From Orientallactaga sibirica (taxonomy: Eukaryota > Chordata > Mammalia > Rodentia > Dipodidae): a DNA stretch of 64,000 bases. The notes beneath the pieces were generated by a model. The model had not been told where the DNA came from. It was given only the letters and a program-made list of their open reading frames with translations, and did not search any database. The stretch's first letter is position 1; each line of letters starts with the position of its first letter. Location: contig JAEOAD010001413.1 of NCBI GenBank assembly GCA_036365145.1, positions 1,135,001-1,199,000 of the forward strand, given 5' to 3'. A program made the position numbers and the translations under genes. Positions 38,580 to 48,052 of the stretch are shown here, piece by piece.

Positions 38580-39236
38580 AGAGCTCCTGCCTAGAATCCC
38601 CCAGTGAGGGGCTGGGGGTGTGGCTCAGTGGTAGAGCTCCTGCCTAGAATCCCCCAGTGAGGGGCTGGGGGCGTGGCTCAGTGGTAGAACTCTGCCTAGA
38701 ATCCCCAGTGAGGGGCTGGGTGCGTGGCTCATTGGTAGAGCTCCTGCCTAGAATCCCCCAGTGAGGGGCTGGGGGCGTGGCTCAGTGGTAGAGCTCCTGC
38801 CTAGAATCCCCCAGTGAGGGGCTGAGGGTGTGGCTCAGTGGTAGAGCTCCTGCCTAGAATCCCCCAGTGAGGGGCTGGGGGCGTGGTTCAGTGGTAGAGC
38901 TCCTGCCTAGAATCCCCCAGTGAGGGGCTGGGGGCATGACTCAGTGGTAGAGCTCCTGCCTAGAATCCCCCAGTGAGGGGCTGGGGGCGTGGTTCAGTGG
39001 TAGAGCTCCTGCCTAGAATCCCCCAGTGAGGGGCTGGGGTCGCGGCTCAGTGGTAGAGCTCCTGTCTAGAATCCTCCAGTGAGGGAGTGGGGTGTGGCTC
39101 AGTGGTAGAGCACCTGCCTAGAATCCCCAGTGAGGGGCTGGGAGTGTGGCTCAGTGGTAGAGCTCCTGCCTAGAATCCCCAGTGAGGGGCTGGGAGTGTG
39201 GCTCAGTGGTAGAGCTCCTGCCTAGAATCCTCCAGT
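38580..39236 (+). repeat. ID-derived 53-bp tandem array F' (about 12 units, dup copy 2)
   Basis: Same position and unit number range as array F, with private changes (TGGGTGCGTGGC at 38717, TCCTCCAGTGAGGGAGTGG near 39070). Confidence 0.92.
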
Positions 39237-39315
39237 GGCTGGAGGCTCTGGCATTCCCATTCTCTCTCTCTCTCTCTTCCTCTTTCCCTCTCTCAAATAT
39301 ATATATATTTTAAAT
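39234..39315 (+). mobile_element. Dip-type SINE 3' end fused to array F'
   Basis: TCCTCCAGTGGCTGGAGGCT joint; (CT)n shorter than in copy 1. Confidence 0.86.
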
Positions 39316-40176
39316 ACTGCTGAAAGCCTCCTCCATGTGGACCAGCTGACAGAAAGCTGGAAAAAGCTATGCTGCATGCATTTCAATGGGAGAGAGAAAA
39401 CACCAGTGAAGATACTCCACAGTGGACACTGCAAGCTTTAAATTTGGCCAGCCAGGCCAAATGAGCCAATGGGTGCTATAGTGGCATGTCTGTTATGGGG
39501 GAAAACAACTGCTCTCTAATTGGATTAGAGGCCCACTCCATGGGAGGGAATACATCCCTGATACTGAAAACCTACAACAGGGGTAGTCATGAGCACTAGG
39601 GGTGTAACGTCTGCTGGTGTCTGGCTAAATGTCTATACTATGCTCACCAAACTGTCTGGTAAGCACTTCTCTTAATGTTCACACCCATATATTAATGCTA
39701 CTCTCACATTTGGTTAGAGAAGCTTCTCTTTTCATATGGCAGTGACTTGAGATGACTCAGAAGGCACCATGGTGCTGAGAAGAAGTGACAGAGGAGTGCT
39801 CAGCACTGAAATATCTCTAACACACCTTCCAAGGCTCAGGGTCCATTGAGGAAGAGGGGGCAGAAAGAATGTAAGAGCCAAAGGAAGGGTAGGACTCCTT
39901 ACAACGTGCTCCTCCAGACACAAAATGGCCTGGATATCCAGGACCTCACAGTGCCTGACACTACCTACACAGGACCATCATAATAGGAGGAAAAGATGAT
40001 GACATCAAACTGAAAAGAGAGACTGATTGAGAGAGGGAGGGGATATGATGGAGAGTGGAGTTTCAAAGAGGAAAGTGGGGGGAGGGAGAGAAGTACCATG
40101 GGATATTGTCTACAATTAAGGAAGTTGTCAATAAAAAAATAATAAATAAATAAATAAATAAAAATTAATTAAAAAA
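39316..40176 (+). mobile_element. L1 3' UTR-like segment (dup copy 2)
   Basis: Counterpart of 33086-33950 with scattered single-base differences (for example CCCACTCCATGG against CCCACCCCATGG). Confidence 0.7.
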
Positions 40177-40464
40177 GGATTGGAGAGATGGCTTAGCAGT
40201 TAAGGCTCTTGCCTATGAAGCAAAACAAAGCAAAAAAAAAAAAAAAGAAACAACACGGTGGATGATTAAGAAAGAGGAGAGAGAGAGAATGAACAAGCAG
40301 AGAGGGAGAAAGGGAGACAGCAAGGAAGGGAGAGAAGAAAAAGTGGAAAGAAGATGGAAGGTGATGACACAAGAGCAAGGTCATACAAAGTGGCACACAC
40401 TTCTGGACCGTGAGGCATGTCAATTCTATCCCTTTCTTGCTCTCTCTCTCAAAAAAAAAATCAT
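40177..40464. repeat. Dip head fragment and purine-rich tract (dup copy 2)
   Basis: Counterpart of 33951-34235. GAAACAACACGG at 40247-40258 and AGTGGAAAGAAGATG at 40342-40356 are the marker words of the inverted segment. Confidence 0.75.
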
Positions 40465-41375
40465 AATAACAAACTGCAAAAAATTACAGTAGAATTCATC
40501 CAACGGGTGGCCAGATCCGCACATGAAGCCTTGACGAACAGGTGGAAAAATCTGTAAGTTCTAGGGGACAAAGAAGGAATGCAGTGTAGGCATATCGTGG
40601 CTCATGGCTGCACTTTGCGATGCTAAGGCATTTTTGTCAGAAAGAAATCAAAAATCCCAACGTGCTTTCGCTGCGTTCAGTTCTTCATTCTGAGTTACCC
40701 ATTCATCTGTGAAAGGCTGGCAAGTTCCCAAAACACATATATACCAGGAGTGGGGGAGCCACACGCAAGATTCTGGGGGTACTTTGCTCAAAACACATTG
40801 AGTTATACATTAGGACTTTCATCCGCAGCGACGACACACAGGCGTCCAGCCACTATTGAAAATGTGGGAGGCAGCAGTAGATGAATATTAGACACACAGG
40901 TGGTCCATGAATTGAGAATTCCTTTAACGCGTGCTAAACGTTATCACAGGGCTTTTCCCCCCCCTTCTTCTTCTTTTCTATTTTTCCTCATGCGCTTCAA
41001 AGTAAAAGCGTAGACAGGTCTTCATGGCTTTGAAAAGTACAAGCCGTCTTTCGGTGCTCATCGGCTCAGAGAAATGATGACTGTTTCAAAACCGCTGGGT
41101 AGAAAGCAGAGGGAACGTGCCAAGAACTGCTCAAGGGGGTTCAAAGTCAAAATAGAACAATAACAACAAAACCTCCCCTTGGGAGAAGAAGCTCTGGCAT
41201 GGGGCAGGGTGTGCGCTTTGGAGGGGTGAGAGCAGAGGACACGTGGATGCTGACATTCTCCCCTACTTTGTCAGAAAAGCCTGCAACAATATCTAAGCTA
41301 GGAGCTTTGCTGGCTCTACTGCCAAATTTCAAATCCCTTTTCTTCTCTCTCTTTTTCCTTCCTTCCTCTCTTTTT
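40465..41375. other. Unique stretch (dup copy 2)
   Basis: Counterpart of 34236-35147; ends at the duplication boundary CTTCCTCTCTTTTT. No exon supported. Confidence 0.5.
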
Positions 41376-41542
41376 TATTATTATTTTATTTTTTTTATTT
41401 TTCGAGGTGGGTCTCACTCTGGTTCAGGCTGACCTGGAATTCACTATGTAGTCTCAGGGTGGTGTCCTCGAACTTTTGGCGATCCTCCTACCTCTGCCTC
41501 CCGAGTGCTGGGATTAAAGGCGTGCGCCACCATGCCCGGCTG
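41376..41542 (-). mobile_element. B1-type SINE at the duplication boundary
   Basis: TCGAGGTGGGTCTCACTCTG ... CCACCATGCCCGGC. Perfect 13-bp target duplication TTCCTCTCTTTTT at 41363-41375 and 41543-41555. Absent from the copy 1 end, where the boundary word runs into the next copy. Confidence 0.93.
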
Positions 41543-41555
41543 TTCCTCTCTTTTT

Positions 41556-41761
41556 AAAAAAATATTAATTATTTATTTCAGACAGAGATAGAGAGAATGG
41601 GCACACCAGGGCCTCCAGCCACTGCAAACGAACTCCAGATGCATGTGCCACCACCACTGTGTGCACCTGACTTATGCAGGTCCTGAGGAATTGACCCTGG
41701 GTCCTTTGGCTTTTCAGGCAAGCGCCTTAACCACTAAACCACTAACCTATCCCTCCAGCCC
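41556..41761 (-). mobile_element. Dip-type SINE
   Basis: AAAATATTAATTATTTATTT tail; ACCACTAA is repeated in the head (CCACTAAACCACTAACC); ends TCCCTCCAGCCCCC. Confidence 0.85.
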
Positions 41762-42062
41762 CCCTTCCTTTCTTTCCTTCCTTCCTCCCCTCTCTCTTTC
41801 CTTCGTTCTTCCTCCCTTCTCCCCTCCTTTCCTTCTCTTTCTTTCTTCCCTCCCATCCTCCCTTCTCCTTCCATCTCTGTTCTTTCTTTCTTTCCTTCCT
41901 CCTTTCCTTCTCCTTCCTTCCATCTTCTTTCCACTTCTCCTCGCCCTTCCTTGCTTTCTCCCTCTCTCCCTCTCTGCTTGCTCATTCTTTCTCTCTCTCC
42001 TCTCTCTCTTACTCTTCCACCCGTGTTGTTTCTTTTTCTTTTTCTTTTTCTTTTGCTTTGTT
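41762..42062. repeat. Polypyrimidine tract containing an inverted copy of the duplication segment
   Basis: CCTT/CTCC-rich. 41914-42062 is the reverse complement (diverged) of 33997-34140 and of its copy 2 counterpart. Anchors: CATCTTCTTTCCACT at about 41921 against AGTGGAAAGAAGATG at 34115, and CCGTGTTGTTTC at 42021 against GAAACAACACGG at 34021. Confidence 0.85.
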
Positions 42063-42069
42063 CTCTTTG

Positions 42070-42178
42070 TTTTGTTTTTGAGAGCAGATCTCACTATGTA
42101 GTCCTGGCTGGCCTGAAACTTACAGCGATCCTCCTGCCTCAGCTGGGATTACAGGTGTGTGCCATCACCCTTGGCTGG
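42070..42178 (-). mobile_element. Old B1-type SINE
   Basis: GAGAGCAGATCTCACTATGT ... GGGATTACAGGTGTGTGCC; followed by a (CCCT)n run to about 42217. Confidence 0.75.
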
Positions 42179-42235
42179 CTGGCTTCCTTCCTCCCTCCCT
42201 CCCTCCCTCCCTCCCTTTTCCTTTCTTTCCTTTTG

Positions 42236-42345
42236 TTAAGGATGGAACTCAGAGCCTCATCTATGCTAAGTAAGCATGCTAAACCATGCCCCTAGCGCCT
42301 CGCTGGGGATTCTAGGCAAGAGCGCTACCCCTGAACCATGTCCCC
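42236..42345 (-). mobile_element. ID SINE dimer (proto-array)
   Basis: Antisense ID (GATGGAACTCAGAGCCTCAT, AAACCATGCCCCTAGC) followed by one B-box-less unit (GCCTCGCTGGGGATTCTAGG CAAGAGCGCTACCCC). Two-unit stage of the satellite. Confidence 0.8.
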
Positions 42346-42584
42346 TCAAATCTGCTTTTATACCTGAAGGCACCTTTTAAAATTCCACTTCTGTCCATCA
42401 GGATCACCACTTCTCACTATCTGGGACGACTTTCTGCGTTGTTCCTCTGTATTTGTTTTAATTCTGACACATCACATGGGCTGCTGTCTCGAGCGTGAGG
42501 GGCCATCCTGGCCAGAGGAGGATGGAGACTCCTCCCAGCTCCACACTTCCTCTTTTTCCAGTGTGGTGGCAAAACCCTGGAGAT
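42346..42584. other. Repeat-poor stretch
   Basis: Unique; no exon supported. Confidence 0.45.
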
Positions 42585-42589
42585 CCAAG

Positions 42590-42705
42590 AAACTGGGTTC
42601 GATGCTCAATTCTGTCAGGTGTTCTGGGGGAACCTGGATGTGTCTGTTCTCCTCCTCTGGAGCCTCAGTGTCCCCATTTGTAAAGCAAACGTAGTGCTTT
42701 GTATT
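42590..42705 (+). mobile_element. Ancient MIR SINE
   Basis: TGGGTTCGATGCTCAATTCT and CCTCAGTGTCCCCATTTGTA are recognisable MIR words in the sense direction. Confidence 0.7.
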
Positions 42706-43350
42706 TCCCTGGTGTAGCTGTGGGTGGTGAGACAGGGCCCACAAAGGTGTGCCCCCGGGCCAGGCCCTTTATGTAGAGCACAGCATTGGCCTGCCCTCAC
42801 CCCAGCCTCCTTAGAAAGGGAGGTCGGCCCGGACTCGCAGACTTGGCCCCCCTCCATCTCTGCACCATTCTCTTCCCTGGAGCCCCAGTGGAATGTTTTC
42901 TCTTCGCTCCTCCTCCCCCTCTTCCTGTGACTGTCTGGTGGGATTCCTCCACTGTCCCAGGCTCCCCAGGGGCAGCCTGATCCCCTTCCTGCCTGTCTTC
43001 CACCCCACAGCTCACTGGGCTGTTTCCAATTTGGGCTCCATACATCTTGCCCTCAGATTGTAGCCGCCTCTTTGGCCTTTTTGATGAAACTAATGATGAT
43101 CTAAGGCCCCGGAGCCCCAGACCTCCCCAAACTCAGATAAATCCTGCCTCTGTGCAGACAAGGGGCCTCCAGCTCAGCCTAGGATTCCCTCCTCCAGGCC
43201 CGCAGGGGAGAAGCCTGGGGGAGCCCACTCCTGGCAAGCAGCTAGGCTGAGATTTATACAGGGAGACAGAAACCAATGATTTCCAAAACGTTTCTGAAGT
43301 AGAGGGACCTGCGTGGTGCAAAATGACAGGTTTGTGAAAGGGCTATTTTA
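42706..43350. other. GC-rich unique stretch
   Basis: Many overlapping short open frames on both strands but none with splice-like edges and family similarity. ATGATGATCTAAGG and GATTTATACAGGGAGACAG parts look non-repetitive. Possibly an old regulatory or untranslated region; nothing firm. Confidence 0.45.
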
Positions 43351-43373
43351 TTTATTTAATGTGTGCGGATGCA

Positions 43374-43403
43374 GGTGCGTGCGTGCGTGCGTGCGTGCGT
43401 GCA
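43374..43403. repeat. (GTGC)n microsatellite
   Basis: Seven GTGC units; alternating purine-pyrimidine, CpG-containing. Confidence 0.92.
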
Positions 43404-43636
43404 TGAGAGAGAAAGAACACATATGCAAATGTGTGCATAAGTGTGGAGGCTGAGAACAACTTCAGGTGTTTTTCCTCAAGAACACCATCCACCTTGTTTG
43501 AAACGAGGTCTCACATTGGTTTGGCGCTCACCAATTAGGCTAGACTGTCTGGCCAGTGAACCTCAAGGATCCACCAGCCTCCCACCTCCCTGGCACTGGG
43601 ATTAGAGACTTGTGCCACCATGCCTGGCATCTTTTT

Positions 43637-43902
43637 TATTTTTATTTTTATTTTTGGAGAGAGACACAGAGACAGAGAGAGAGGGAGAGGGAGGCAGATG
43701 GAGAATGGGCACGCCAGCAGCCTCTCAGCCACTGAGAACGAAATCCAGATGCATGCGCCTCCTTGTGGTCAAGTGCGGCATTGCGCCCTTGCGTCACTTT
43801 GCATCTGGCTAAACGTGGGACCTGGAGATTGGAGATTGGAACCCGGTTCTTAGGCTTAGCAGGCAGGCGCCTTAACCTCTAAGTCATCTCATCTCTCCAG
43901 CC
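43637..43902 (-). mobile_element. Dip-type SINE, long subfamily (nested in B4)
   Basis: CAGCAGCCTCTCAGCCACTG, GCGCCTCCTTGTGGTCAAGT (CTCF-like core with one changed base), ATCTCATCTCTCCAGCCC. Confidence 0.88.
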
Positions 43903-43943
43903 CTTTTCTTTTCTTTCTTCCTTCCTTCTTCCTTCCTTCCTTC

Positions 43944-43994
<51 letters not shown>

Positions 43995-44002
43995 TTCTTT
44001 CT
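43903..44002. repeat. (TTTC)n microsatellite
   Basis: TTCC/TTTC run between Dip and B1 inside the B4. Confidence 0.94.
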
Positions 44003-44142
44003 TTTTTGAGGCAGGGTTTCACTGTAGTCTAGGCTGACCCAGAACTCACTCTATAGCCCCAGGCTGGTCTTGAACTCATGGTGTTTCTCCTACCTCTGCC
44101 TCCCGAGTGCTGGGATTAAAGGCGTGTGCCACCACGACCGGC
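44003..44142 (-). mobile_element. B1-type SINE (nested in B4)
   Basis: GAGGCAGGGTTTCACTGTAG ... CCACCACGACCGGC. Confidence 0.88.
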
Positions 44143-44287
44143 TTAAGTGGCACACGTCTTTAATCCCAGCACTCAGGAGGCAGAGGTAGGAGGATTACCG
44201 AGAGTTCGAGGCCACCCTGAGACTACATAGTGAATTCCAGGTCAGCCTGAGCCAGAGTGAGACCCTACCTCGAAAAACCAAAAACTG

Positions 44288-44322
<35 letters not shown>
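44143..44322 (+). mobile_element. B1-type SINE, 5'-truncated (nested in B4)
   Basis: GTGGCACACGTCTTTAATCC ... CCTACCTCGAAAAACC with an A run of about 33. Head-to-head with the previous B1, so the two can pair as a hairpin. Confidence 0.88.
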
Positions 44323-44324
<2 letters not shown>

Positions 44325-44435
44325 CGTGTGCCACCACTCTGGCTATTCCTGGCATCTTTATGTGGATTCTGAGGGTTTAAGTTAGGTCCTGATGCTTGCA
44401 AAGTAAGCACTTTATTAACTACCTTACCTCCCCAA

Positions 44436-44570
44436 TCTCCCTCTGTCTCTGCCACCTTCTCTTCCTTACCTTTCCCTCCCTCCCTTCATTCCTTCTTCCT
44501 TCCCTTCTTTCCCTCCCCCTCTCTCTCTTCATCCTTTCTATCTCTCCCTGTCTTTCTCTTTTTATTTTTT
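44436..44570. repeat. Pyrimidine-rich tract
   Basis: CT/CCTT-rich, imperfect. Confidence 0.75.
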
Positions 44571-44571
44571 A

Positions 44572-44737
44572 TTTATTTATTTATTTATTTTTTGGTTTTG
44601 CAAGGTAGGGTCTCACTCTGGTCCAGGCTGACCTGGAATTAACTATGTATGCTCAGGGTGGCCTCGAACTCTCAGCGATCCTCCTACCTCTGCCTCCCGA
44701 GTGCTGGGATTAAAGGCATGCGCCACCACGCCCGGCT
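44572..44737 (-). mobile_element. B1-type SINE
   Basis: GCAAGGTAGGGTCTCACTCT ... CCACCACGCCCGGC; (ATTT)n tail. Confidence 0.89.
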
Positions 44738-44947
44738 CTTTTTATTTTTAAAAAATATTTATTTATTTGCAAGCCGAGAGAGAGAGACAGAGATACAGAG
44801 AGAATGGGCACGTCAGGGCCTCCAGCCACTGCAAATGGACTCCTCCACATGTGCCACTTTGTGCATCTGGCTTTACGTGGGGAACTGAACCAGGGTCACT
44901 AGGTTTTGCAGGCAAGCACTTTAACCCCTGAGCCATCTCTCCAGCCC
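44738..44947 (-). mobile_element. Dip-type SINE
   Basis: ATTTATTTGCAAGCCGAGAG; lacks TCCTGG in the head (CGTGGGGAACTGAACC); ends CATCTCTCCAGCCC. Confidence 0.85.
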
Positions 44948-44954
44948 ATCCCTC

Positions 44955-45075
44955 TTTATTTTTTTTAGAGAGAGAGTCTCACTACATAGCCCAGGCTGGC
45001 CTCAAACTCCCATAGCCTCCTGTCTCTGCCTCCACAGTACTGGGATGACAGGCAAACACCATCTTGCCCAGTTAG
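44955..45075 (-). mobile_element. Old B1-type SINE
   Basis: GAGAGAGTCTCACTACATAG ... CAAACACCATCTTGCCC. Confidence 0.73.
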
Positions 45076-45465
45076 ATGGGCTGCTTATAAGGATGCTGTG
45101 CCTCCTTAAGACCCAGGGCATTAAGAGTGACAGCGGGAAACTTATTCTGACCAACTCTATGGAGAGTCCCTGGCACCTCCTTGCAATGCCAGGGACACCA
45201 GGAGGATGACACCTAAATTCTGCTTCCTGCCACTTATAGTGAGGAACAGGGTCAGGCAAACTGACCACTTCCATGCTATGTGTGTGAAGAGGCACTGTGG
45301 AGGAGTCTGGGAGATGGGGGTGGGTGGGTAGCTCAGAGGACCTGGCCTGGGTTGTAAAGCCTGGAAGGCTTCCTGGAGGAGGTAGTTATGCTCCAGGCCT
45401 CCTGTTGGCCCCATGTTGAGCAGGAGATGCACCTACCCATAAGGAATTACAAATTAGAAAAGGAT
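45076..45465. other. Repeat-poor non-coding stretch
   Basis: Unique. Minus-strand open frames here have no recognised domain and no splice context. Confidence 0.45.
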
Positions 45466-45600
45466 AGTAAAATTGGGGACAGTGGTGCACATTTGTAATC
45501 CCAGAACTTGGGAGGCTGAGGCAGGAGGATTGCCACAGGTTTGAAGTTACATAAAGAGACTTCCTAGAGAGACCCTGTCTAAAATACCAAACAAATAAAT
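45466..45600 (+). mobile_element. Old B1-type SINE
   Basis: ACAGTGGTGCACATTTGTAA ... GAGACCCTGTCTAAAATACC. Confidence 0.73.
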
Positions 45601-45672
45601 GCATGGATACTAAAAAAAGATATTAAGCCCTAAATTATAGAATTTTCATATGTCAAAATGAAGATAGTCCTT

Positions 45673-45778
45673 TGTGCTGGGCATGGTGGCACAGAGGATG
45701 CTAAGGGAGGAGGATCACAAGTTTGAGGCTATCCTGGGCAACTGATTATCAAGACTGTCTTGACAATAAATAATAAAG
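45673..45778 (+). mobile_element. B1-type SINE, deleted
   Basis: GTGCTGGGCATGGTGGCACA joined to GAGGATGCTAAGGGAGG. Confidence 0.7.
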
Positions 45779-45985
45779 GGCTGCAGGGATGGCTCATCAG
45801 TTAAAGGCATTTACAGAGCCTGACGGCCTGGGTTTGATTCCCTAGTACCCACTAAAGCCAGATGCACAAAGTGGTGCATGCATTGAGAGTTCATTTGCAA
45901 TGGCAGGAGGCCCTGAGATGCCTATTTGCTCCCTCCCTCCTCTCTCTCTCTCTCTGCCTCTTAAATAAATAAAATAAATAAACTA
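45779..45985 (+). mobile_element. Dip-type SINE
   Basis: GGGCTGCAGGGATGGCTCAT head, AAATAAATAAAATAAATAAA tail. Confidence 0.85.
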
Positions 45986-46125
45986 AACATGGTGGTGCAT
46001 GCCTCTAATCCCAGCACTCAGGAGGCAGGAGAATCATTTTGAGTTCAGAGTCAATCTGAGCTATATAGTTAGTTCAAGGTTAGCTTGGGCTACATACTAA
46101 GACCTTTCCCAAAATAAAATATGAA
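45986..46125 (+). mobile_element. B1-type SINE
   Basis: ACATGGTGGTGCATGCCTCT ... AAGACCTTTCCCAAAAT. Confidence 0.78.
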
Positions 46126-46182
46126 ATTAAATTGAACTTTTAGACTGTGACATTTTGGATAATTTTATCAACTAAAAACTTC

Positions 46183-46232
46183 TATCTATCTATCTATCTA
46201 TCAATCAATCAATCAATCAATCATCTATCTAT
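46183..46232. repeat. (TCTA)n(TCAA)n microsatellite
   Basis: TCTA units, then TCAA units, then TCTA again. Confidence 0.92.
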
Positions 46233-46307
46233 TCACCCCTTACCACAGTGCCCAGTCCTGGTGCCACGTATATAATAGGCTGAGTGGAGATCCCTGATGA
46301 CAAAAGT

Positions 46308-46655
46308 GTGTTGGGATCAGGAAGATGGCTCAGTGGTTAGAAGCATTGTCTACTTAAGTATGAGGCCCTGAATTTGATCCCCAGCCCTCACACAAAGAGC
46401 TGGACTCGGCCACACAGGCCTGTAGCCCCAGCACCAAGGGGGACAGAGACGGAAGAATTGCTAGAACTCCCTGCTCAGTTGGTCTAAGCAAAGGCGCACA
46501 ACTCCAGGTTCAGCGAGGTGCTCTATCTCAGGGAAGTAAGGTGGAAGGGTGACACAGGAGGGCACCGATGTTCTCCTCTGGTTTTTGAACATGTGTGCAC
46601 CAGGCACGTGCGTCTGTCCACACACATGTACATACTCACATACAGTACACACACC
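46308..46655 (+). mobile_element. B4-type SINE, near complete
   Basis: ID moiety (GAAGATGGCTCAGTGGTTAG, ATTTGATCCCCAGCC), B1 moiety (GGCCTGTAGCCCCAGCACC), AAGTAAGGTGGAAGGG junction and CA-rich end. Uninterrupted, so useful as the local B4 reference. Confidence 0.8.
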
Positions 46656-46689
46656 AAAAATTAAATTTATATTCAGATTGGAATCTTGA

Positions 46690-46845
46690 TCTGTTTTTCT
46701 TTTGAGGCAGGCTCTCACTCTAGTCCAGGCTGACCTGGTGACCTGGAACTCACTCTGTAGCCCCAGGCTGGCCTCGAACTCTGATGATCCTCCTACTTCA
46801 GTCTCAGGAGTGCTGAGATTAAAGGCTTGAATCACCACACCCCGC
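46690..46845 (-). mobile_element. B1-type SINE with internal 9-bp duplication
   Basis: GACCTGGTGACCTGG shows a short tandem repeat in the body; ends CACCACACCCCGC. Confidence 0.84.
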
Positions 46846-47024
46846 AATGTCTCCTCCTTTACTCCCTTTTATTTATTTATACTCCTGCAACACTTACAAT
46901 TAGTTTAAGCTGAACAAAAGAACTTTCTGGGTTTTCTGGAGGTACAACCAAGCTGAGGTTAAGTCGTCGCCCCCCCCACACCACCACCACCAAAAAAGGG
47001 CTCCTTTCAAACCAAAACAGACGT

Positions 47025-47175
47025 GAAGCCTGGTGAGGTGGCTTATGCCTTTAATTTCAGTGCTTAGGAGGCAGAAGTAGGAGGACTGCTGTGAGTTTGA
47101 AGCCAGTCTGGGGCTACAGAGTGAGTGTCAGGTCAGCCTGGGCTACAGTGAAACCCTACCTTGAAAAAAATGAAA
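47025..47175 (+). mobile_element. B1-type SINE
   Basis: AAGCCTGGTGAGGTGGCTTA ... CCCTACCTTGAAAAAAA; A/G-rich tail to 47220. Confidence 0.84.
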
Positions 47176-47228
47176 GAAAAAGAAAAAAAAACCGAAAGAA
47201 ACAAACAAACAAACAAAAAATGAGCTGC

Positions 47229-47340
47229 AAGCTGGGAGTGGTGGCTCAAACCTATAATCCCAGCACTCAGAAGTTGAAGCAAATAGATAAATTCTAGACT
47301 AGCTTGGGCTACAGTGTGAGACCCTGTTTCAAACAAAGAA
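47229..47340 (+). mobile_element. B1-type SINE, internally deleted
   Basis: AAGCTGGGAGTGGTGGCTCA ... GACCCTGTTTCAAACAAAG. Confidence 0.78.
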
Positions 47341-47669
47341 ACAGACAGGCAAGCTAAATGGTCTATCCTGTGGGAAGGTAGGAGCTCCCCTGGGCTGACC
47401 TTGGCTTTGCCTTTGACTTGGAAGAGTTCTCCAAAGAGGATTTAGTGCCTGACTGGACAGAGTGACATCAGAGACCGTAGCAGTCTAGGCTGGGGGCCCT
47501 ATCCACCCCCACCCCTATGATTCAGTTTCCTGTGGCTTATTTCTTCTGAGGATGGTTCTAGAGAAGCCTTCCTCCAGGTTGTGTATGATCTTTGAGGAGG
47601 CCACAGGAGCCCCTCCCTTCAAGGTGCAGGGTGATGGGACCCAGTCAGTCACCTCTGAACAGGGTGTTT
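47341..47669. other. Repeat-poor non-coding stretch
   Basis: Unique; no exon supported. Confidence 0.45.
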
Positions 47670-47836
47670 GTTTGCTTTTTGTTCTGTTTTGTTTTTCGAG
47701 ATAAGGTCTTGTTCTAGCACAGGCTGACCTGGAATTCACTATGTAGTCTCAGGGTGGCCTTGAACTCACAGCAATACTCCCACCTCTGCCTCCCAAGCAC
47801 TGGGATTAAAAGGCGTGGGCCACCTCGCCCTGCTAG
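47670..47836 (-). mobile_element. B1-type SINE
   Basis: CGAGATAAGGTCTTGTTCTA ... CCACCTCGCCCTGC. Confidence 0.86.
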
Positions 47837-47859
47837 AGGGAGATCTTTTAAATTCAGGG

Positions 47860-48052
47860 GCTGGTGCTGGAGGAATGGCTTAGCGGTTAAGGCGTTTGCC
47901 TGCAAAGCTAAAGGACCCAGGTTTGATTCCCCAGAACCCACGTTAGGCAGAGGCACAAGGTGGTGCATGCGTCTGGAGTTTATTTGCAGTGGCTGGAGGC
48001 CCTCTCTCTTTCTCTCTGTCAAATAAATAAAAATCAAAAATAAATTTAAAAA
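47860..48052 (+). mobile_element. Dip-type SINE
   Basis: GGGGCTGGTGCTGGAGGAAT head (4 extra bases); AAATAAATAAAAATC tail. Confidence 0.86.

Larger units (their letters stand above)
35148..41375 (+). repeat. Segmental tandem duplication, copy 2
   Basis: Parallel to 28537-35147. Differences include a pure A run at 35311-35347, loss of about 75 bp in the Dip at 35394, and replacement of the array-E interval by a 58-bp array. Elsewhere there are scattered substitutions. Confidence 0.93.
43435..44435 (-). mobile_element. B4-type SINE split by three nested SINEs
   Basis: Antisense end and B1 moiety at 43435-43628 (GAGGCTGAGAACAACTTCAG ... CACCATGCCTGGCAT) and antisense ID moiety at about 44345-44435 (TTTATGTGGATTCTGAGGG, GATGCTTGCAAAGTAAGC). 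CCTGGCATCTTT occurs on both sides as target duplication. Confidence 0.78.

Noticed and set aside
42706..43350. Overlapping frames as a small gene
   Set aside because: Frames exist on both strands at similar length, as expected for GC-rich DNA with few stops; no splice signals or conserved domain recognised.
45002..45432. Minus-strand frames of about 90-97 aa
   Set aside because: Part of the sequence is old B1; the remainder has no recognisable domain or start/splice context.
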